From the NCBI GenBank assembly GCA_050084985.1, contig JBITNC010000001.1, positions 76,136,001-76,200,000 of the forward strand: a stretch of 64,000 nucleotides of DNA. Direction: 5' to 3'. The stretch's first letter is position 1. Each line of letters begins with the position of its first letter. Made by a program: the position numbers and the translations under genes. Source of the stretch: Nageia nagi (Eukaryota; Pinophyta). This document shows positions 59,430 through 64,000 of this stretch, piece after piece. The notes beneath the pieces are model-generated. The model searched no databases. It was not told the DNA's origin and was given only the letters and a program-made list of their open reading frames with translations.

Positions 59430-59850
59430 CTACATAGCCTTCTCATCTATCATGTCAATTTGAGGTAGTTTTTCAATAAGAAAACCTACTACAGGCTCAT
59501 TTACAACATTGAACATTTTATTTTTAAAAAGAATTGATATGTGGGAATAATATATAGCTAAATACCCTCCCAATTTGAAAGTAAATTCTCTTGATAAATA
59601 TAAGCCAAACATTGGAGGAAAGTCAATGACTATGATATCTACAATAATTGAGATTCTTGGACATCTATGTAGCTTCATTGGGATATCTTTTACTACACCT
59701 AGGGTTTTAATATTTGTACCATCCAACTAAAGTATTCCAATGGAATATATATGTAAGTAAAGCTAATGACATCAAACACTTTTTTAGGCATTACTATAAT
59801 AGAAGCCCCTTAATCTATCATAAAATTATGAATAATATGATCTTCTAATT
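59430..59850 (-). pseudogene. Aspartic protease region of element C
   Basis: The minus strand reads HIIHNFMID-stop-GASIIVMPKKVF, giving a D-x-G-A active site with a stop at the middle residue. Then the open frame 59430-59726: MDGTNIKTLGVVKDIPMKLH, CPRISIIVDIIVIDFPPMFG and LYLSREFTFKLGGYLAIYYS. The later part is a conserved extension in this lineage. Confidence 0.8.
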
Positions 59851-59859
59851 CAAGGGTGA

Positions 59860-60540
59860 TATAGAAAGGAGGTGGTCTATTATTTTTCATACTTTGTAAT
59901 TTAGTAGCTAAGTATAGAATGCAATTCTAGCCTTCATCTTCTTCATTTAGAATTAATAGTGGTGTCTTAAGTAAGTTAATTTGTATGGGAATATACAATG
60001 TATTAAAAAGTGATACTTTTGATGAAATTCTCATCAATTGATCCACTATATTATATGGAGCTATGCAATGATAATTCTCTTCTAGATATTTTTTCTAATA
60101 GGACTAAGTAGCTTCTTCTCTTTGGGACCTGGTTAAGGATGGGAATCTAAATATTTTGGTTGCTCTCTCTCTTTCTTGATAATTTAGGAAAGTAAAAGAC
60201 TAAGCAACTTTTTTTCTAAAACTTATTTTTTGGCATTCTTTTATCAATAGCCATAAATTCACCTTTAGGCCTTTTTTTATGATAGCTTAGAAATAAATGT
60301 ATATGTGGATTAAATAGGATTAGTCAAATGAGCTTGAATTTGCTTCTAAGGATGAAATTATCTCACTGTAAAGCTTATTTCAATAACTCAATTTCCAAGT
60401 TCCAGTAAAATCATGAGGTTCACCTTAATGCTCCTTCTTCAACATAATAATATGGACTTACTCCATCATTTTCTTCTAACTTAGTTTGATTTTAGAAAAT
60501 TGGACATGAATTTTGTACATGTGGATCATCGTAAGCTTTA
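59860..60540 (-). pseudogene. Gag end and protease leader of element C
   Basis: Coding-like minus-strand sequence with breaks, containing RPPPFYITLELEDHIIHNF at its lower end and AYDDPHVQNSCPIF at its upper end (about 60495-60535). The latter is the second half of a CCHC knuckle cut by solo LTR 2. Confidence 0.55.
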
Positions 60541-60545
60541 CACCT
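60541..60545. repeat. Target-site duplication of solo LTR 2
   Basis: CACCT here is repeated exactly at 61033-61037. Confidence 0.9.
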
Positions 60546-61032
60546 TGATGTGAATTCAGCTATAACAGGAAAATAGAAATTGAAATCCAGTCACAGAACA
60601 TACAGAAGAAATCTAGACCACAAATACTCTTCTTATTCCTGAATCCACATGCTCTCCAAGAGAATACAATGCCCTTTAAATAGCCACAAAAAAAACAAAA
60701 AACCAGAATGAGTTGGATTGCACCCAAAATTTGCATGCGCATCCCTCTTACACTAATTAAGCAGTATCTAAAATATCCACCCTTAACTAGAAGAAAAACA
60801 AGAGTTATTAAAGGCGCAACATGCAAAAAAGCCTAAAAAATCAGGAGTGCTCTTAAAAAAGCCTATTTTTCAGGCCTTAGACGGATGAATCAGGCCTTAA
60901 AAATATCATTTTTTGGGTATGGCAGTTCTAGTGAACTTCCATAACTAGAAATTCATCACGAAGCCATAGTTTAAATTTCGAATCAAAACGACCTCCGGAT
61001 CAAAAGTTACGGCCCCGGCAACGCATGCATCA
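60546..61032 (+). repeat. Solo LTR 2 inserted in gag knuckle of element C
   Basis: A 487-bp segment with TGATG...CATCA ends and a perfect CACCT duplication, in the same orientation as solo LTR 1. It interrupts the first Cys region of the gag zinc knuckle. Because the two copies have different duplications, they are separate insertions and not the two ends of one element. Strand is tentative as for copy 1. Confidence 0.85.
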
Positions 61033-61039
61033 CACCTAT

Positions 61040-62250
61040 TGTTATTTGAAGGAATAATGTTTTCTTCTGGAGACATATATACCTTATCTATCCTTGATAG
61101 ATCCCATTTTTGCTATTGATATTTTATAGGATAAGGATACCTCCTTTGCTAACCTACATCATGTATTTGATCATAATATTCATGCCTTTAATGTTTCCTC
61201 TGATGAACTATCCTTTGATCAATTATCCTGTAAGTTGATAAGGTTCTCACTAGAGTTTCTAGTTCAGCAATATTTATCTAATTTGCATTTTCTTGGTGTA
61301 TATTGCTACTTGATGTAGGTGTAGGTAGTTCTAATTATGGAAAAAGTGCAAATAAAGCAAGTTGAGGTTACAATGTAGATAGTGCAAGTTGAGGTTGTGG
61401 TGCTAGAAGTTGTAATCAAGGTAAATGAGGATTTTAAAGTATATAAGGTGTAGGATAAATATGTACTAAAGATTGCATAAGATTTGGGGTCACATATGAG
61501 ATGGGTGTAAATGGCCTAGCATGAAGCTTTCCTATAGAATTAAGAGAGGATTCTACTTACAGAGAACTTTTGTATATGTTTAGAAATTATTGGACTTCTA
61601 TCATATGTATTTTTAAGGCTAAATCTAGGTTAAATGCTTTAAGGTAAAACATGAGAGCCATTGAAGGATGTGTCCTTACATATAAAGTCACTCTAGCCTA
61701 AGATTTAGCAAATATTAAGTTAAAGTTAGATATATTTTATTTACCATGTCTTTGGATGATATTAAATTGTGACAACAAAGAATAAGGATCTCCAAAATTA
61801 TTGAATTCACTAATGAGTGGTTCAACTAGTTTAGCCTATGTAGAGATAGATTTGGCTGGAAGAGTTCTATACCAATCAAATACATTTTTAGATAAGGACA
61901 TGATAAGCAACTTGAGAATAATATCTTAATGAAAAATATTATGTTATTTTTCCATATTGATAATATCTTGGTACTATTCATAAGTAGTATTCCCATAAAC
62001 ATCCTATTTTTATAAATCTTTAACTACTTGTATTAGGATTTCATGAGGATTTTGAACTTTAAGAGCACCAAAAGCATTTTCAGTTGGAAAAATAAGAGGT
62101 AGAGGAGGTGGCTAAGTTATTTGAACAAGCAAATTGACAATATCATATCAAGTAAAATATGGAATAAAGTTCAACATGATGGGGTTTAAAATATGAATAA
62201 GATCTGAAGTAGATTTGGATTTTTTGAGTGATATTTCTACATATATTTCT
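61040..62250 (-). pseudogene. Gag of element C
   Basis: The minus strand reads ENAFGALKVQNPHEILIQVV, FDWYRTLPAKSIS, LVEPLISEFNNFGDPYSLLS, QFNIIQRHGK, ISNFNLIFAKS and HPSMALMFYLKAFNLDLALK (about 61600-62110). This matches the gypsy gag core (W...L....I.SW..L...F...F). Pro-rich and Gln-containing linker sequence follows (61300-61500), then the knuckle split by solo LTR 2. Several stops. Confidence 0.75.
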
Positions 62251-62470
62251 AACTTTCAATGTTAGGGAACTATTTTTCTCTCTTAGCTTTTAATCATGTT
62301 CTCATTTGCAATCAATAAAAACTAAGGAAGCAAAACTTAAACACTTTTATTGGTAAAATATTTTTAGAGATAAAAACTATTTTTCAACCAAACAGAGTCA
62401 CCATCATGATTTGATAATCATGCACAATTTAAAATAGGTTAGGAGATTGCCCCACTAGGTGTGCTAAAAA
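62251..62470 (-). other. Leader and degraded primer site of element C
   Basis: On the minus strand TTTTTAGCACACC follows the LTR end ATCA. In A and B the same place has TTTTGGTG, so TAG here may be a mutated TGG primer-site start. The leader also has GGTGACTCTGTTTGG. Confidence 0.4.
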
Positions 62471-63775
62471 TGATTACAATATTGTTGACTAATATATGGT
62501 AATTTTACACATGCAACCATGTATATAAGCCATAACTATAATTCAAATGAATGACATTTAAAATTAAAGTTGAGTCTTTAAAGAAGGTCGATTCCTATCT
62601 TGAGATAAATAGAATTTACCAAAAGGTAAGGTGAAGAAACAGACTTGAAAAACTATAATAAACTTAAAATTCTAGTGTAGTGGATTTCAAATAAGTAAAA
62701 TAAATAACTAGATCAACTCATGTATTCATTAAAGAAGAATCTAAGATGATCAGATAGTTTGATTTTATAGCTACCAAATAGAATATGCCATTCCAAGTAA
62801 CTATGTTCTACAAAGTGCTTTATAGATACAGATTAACCATTGATAAAATTTCATAATCTCCAAAGTGCAAAAAAATATATTACATAATAATTTAAAAATA
62901 ATTCAAGATAAGTCATGGCTAAGAGGTTAAGAAGCAAATTGCATATCATAATCCATGGCACAAGTATAAAACAAAGGTAATATCTACTATATCTAATCAT
63001 TTTCTCCTTCAATGAAGGTCTTACATATAGCTTCTCTTTTAAGAGAATCTTCTAACTAAATTCTAACAAAATAATGACAAAATATAAAATATCTACAAAT
63101 AATAAGATATATATAAAGTATTAGATTTGATTCTTTTATAATAAATTAATATCTCATCTTCAAACATACAATGATCTAAATCATTCTTTTATGTGTATTA
63201 ACACTCTCCAGACTAACTAAAATTTTGAAACTTGAATCTGACAACTGCAACCATCATTTTGGTAAGAAAAAGGAATTTACCAAGATTTTAGAAGTATTTA
63301 CATGTATTTGAATTTGTACAAACTTATTAAAACCAAATATAGAAGAATTAACACTATTCTAATGGAATTATTTTAATATACTTTGAACTAGGCTAGCTAG
63401 AACTCAAATCTCAAAAATAAGAACACTTCATATAGCTAACTATCACTAATAGGACTTATGTTAAATAAAGTTGAAGATATTTGATTTATTCCCTATTTTA
63501 ATGGAATTTTTTCTACTTTGCACAATAGAATCTCTCCCAAAATCAAATGTTATACAAATTATACAAAAAATGGCAACTATAACTTTTATTTCATTTTTTT
63601 CTATTCTAAAAAAATTTGTCTATTCCATTATTGTTAGATCTTTGTCAAAATTAAACACTATAGGAAATATTCAAAATTGACTAAGTATGATCATTGTTTT
63701 AAGCAATAAAGAATCCAAAAAAATTGTACCCAAAAATAAATCTTATTATTGCTTCAAAATATGTATGTGTATGCA
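62471..63775 (-). repeat. 5' LTR of element C
   Basis: About 1.3 kb, uninterrupted, partner of 49358-51397. In plus-strand reading it starts TGATTACAA and ends GTGTATGCA. It shows the empty site for the 710-bp insertion of the other LTR. Confidence 0.8.
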
Positions 63776-64000
63776 CTACCCATGTGGTAGTTGATATCAA
63801 TGAGCATAGAGATTGTGTAGTAGTTAGTGGAGTTTCTCCTCATTTTAGGCAGAGTTATGATGATATTGTTATGATATTTTTATGCATAATCATTAAGTTG
63901 ATCATTCAAATGAACTAGACATATACAATCATAAGTTAGATGTACAATCACATTTAATCATGTGTAATTTCACTTAATCCAAAAGATGTACATTAACAAA
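63776..64000. other. Right flank of element C, nothing recognised
   Basis: Host or older repeat sequence beyond the LTR. A 64-codon plus-strand frame spans the LTR boundary and is not supported as a gene. Confidence 0.4.

Larger units (their letters stand above)
49358..63775 (-). mobile_element. Element C: Ty3/gypsy LTR retrotransposon with extra sense gene
   Basis: This minus-strand element has LTRs at 62471-63775 (5') and 49358-51397 (3', enlarged by a nested LTR-like insertion). From its 5' end it has gag, knuckle (split by a solo LTR), protease, an RNase H-like domain, RT, RNase H, integrase (split by a second solo LTR), and a long extra gene. The domain order differs from A and B, where the second RNase H follows RT. 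The flanking bases CTCAC (left) and CTACC (right) are only loosely alike, so the exact ends or the duplication are uncertain. No clear polypurine tract was found. Confidence 0.8.

Noticed and set aside
56355-61032. The two 486-bp repeats as the two LTRs of a single element
   Set aside because: Their flanking duplications differ (ATAAT and CACCT), and the sequence between is the gag-pol of element C.
1-64000. tRNA, rRNA or CRISPR features
   Set aside because: None could be seen by eye; a covariance-model search would be needed to exclude decayed tRNAs.

Overview
The window looks like nuclear DNA of a land plant with a large, repeat-filled, AT-rich genome. A gymnosperm is my best guess, but I cannot prove it. 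The reasons are a spliced plant tonoplast aquaporin gene, shards of plant PPR genes, plant-specific Tat-type Ty3/gypsy retrotransposons with a second RNase H, and a plant mobile domain (PMD) gene. Nothing bacterial, viral-episomal or CRISPR-like was seen.

Layout: (1) 1-1200: the 3' part of a TIP4-like aquaporin gene (two exons, one intron, stop codon, polyadenylation signals). A one-base loss falls at the codon for the selectivity-filter histidine, so this copy reads as a pseudogene unless it is a sequence error. (2) 1200-3860: intergenic DNA with decayed PPR-gene shards on both strands and TTA microsatellites. (3) 3864-45665: a giant minus-strand Tat element (A). It has ~625-bp LTRs, a primer-site-like sequence, a polypurine tract and matching 5-bp target duplications (ATTAT). 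(4) 24314-42064: a second, complete minus-strand Tat element (B, ~17.75 kb) nested inside the pol gene of A, flanked by near-matching duplications. B carries an antisense PMD gene between integrase and its 3' LTR. (5) 45666-49357: flanking repeats and microsatellites. (6) 49358-63775: a third minus-strand element (C) with LTRs of ~1.3 kb. Its RNase H-like domain lies between protease and reverse transcriptase, and it has a long sense-strand extra gene (basic and coiled-coil) after integrase. C was later hit by two near-identical ~486-bp solo LTRs, each with its own perfect 5-bp duplication, and by an LTR-like insertion in its 3' LTR.

All three elements are full of stops and frameshifts, and most carry substitutions in catalytic residues, so none is autonomous. 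The oldest-to-youngest order read from nesting is: A, then B inside A; C, then the solo LTRs inside C. The least explained parts are the 16.6-kb stretch between the integrase and 3' LTR of A, which contains a decayed two-zinc-finger gene of a family I cannot name, and the extra coiled-coil gene of C. All domain calls come from reading translations by eye; identities quoted as approximate are eye estimates.
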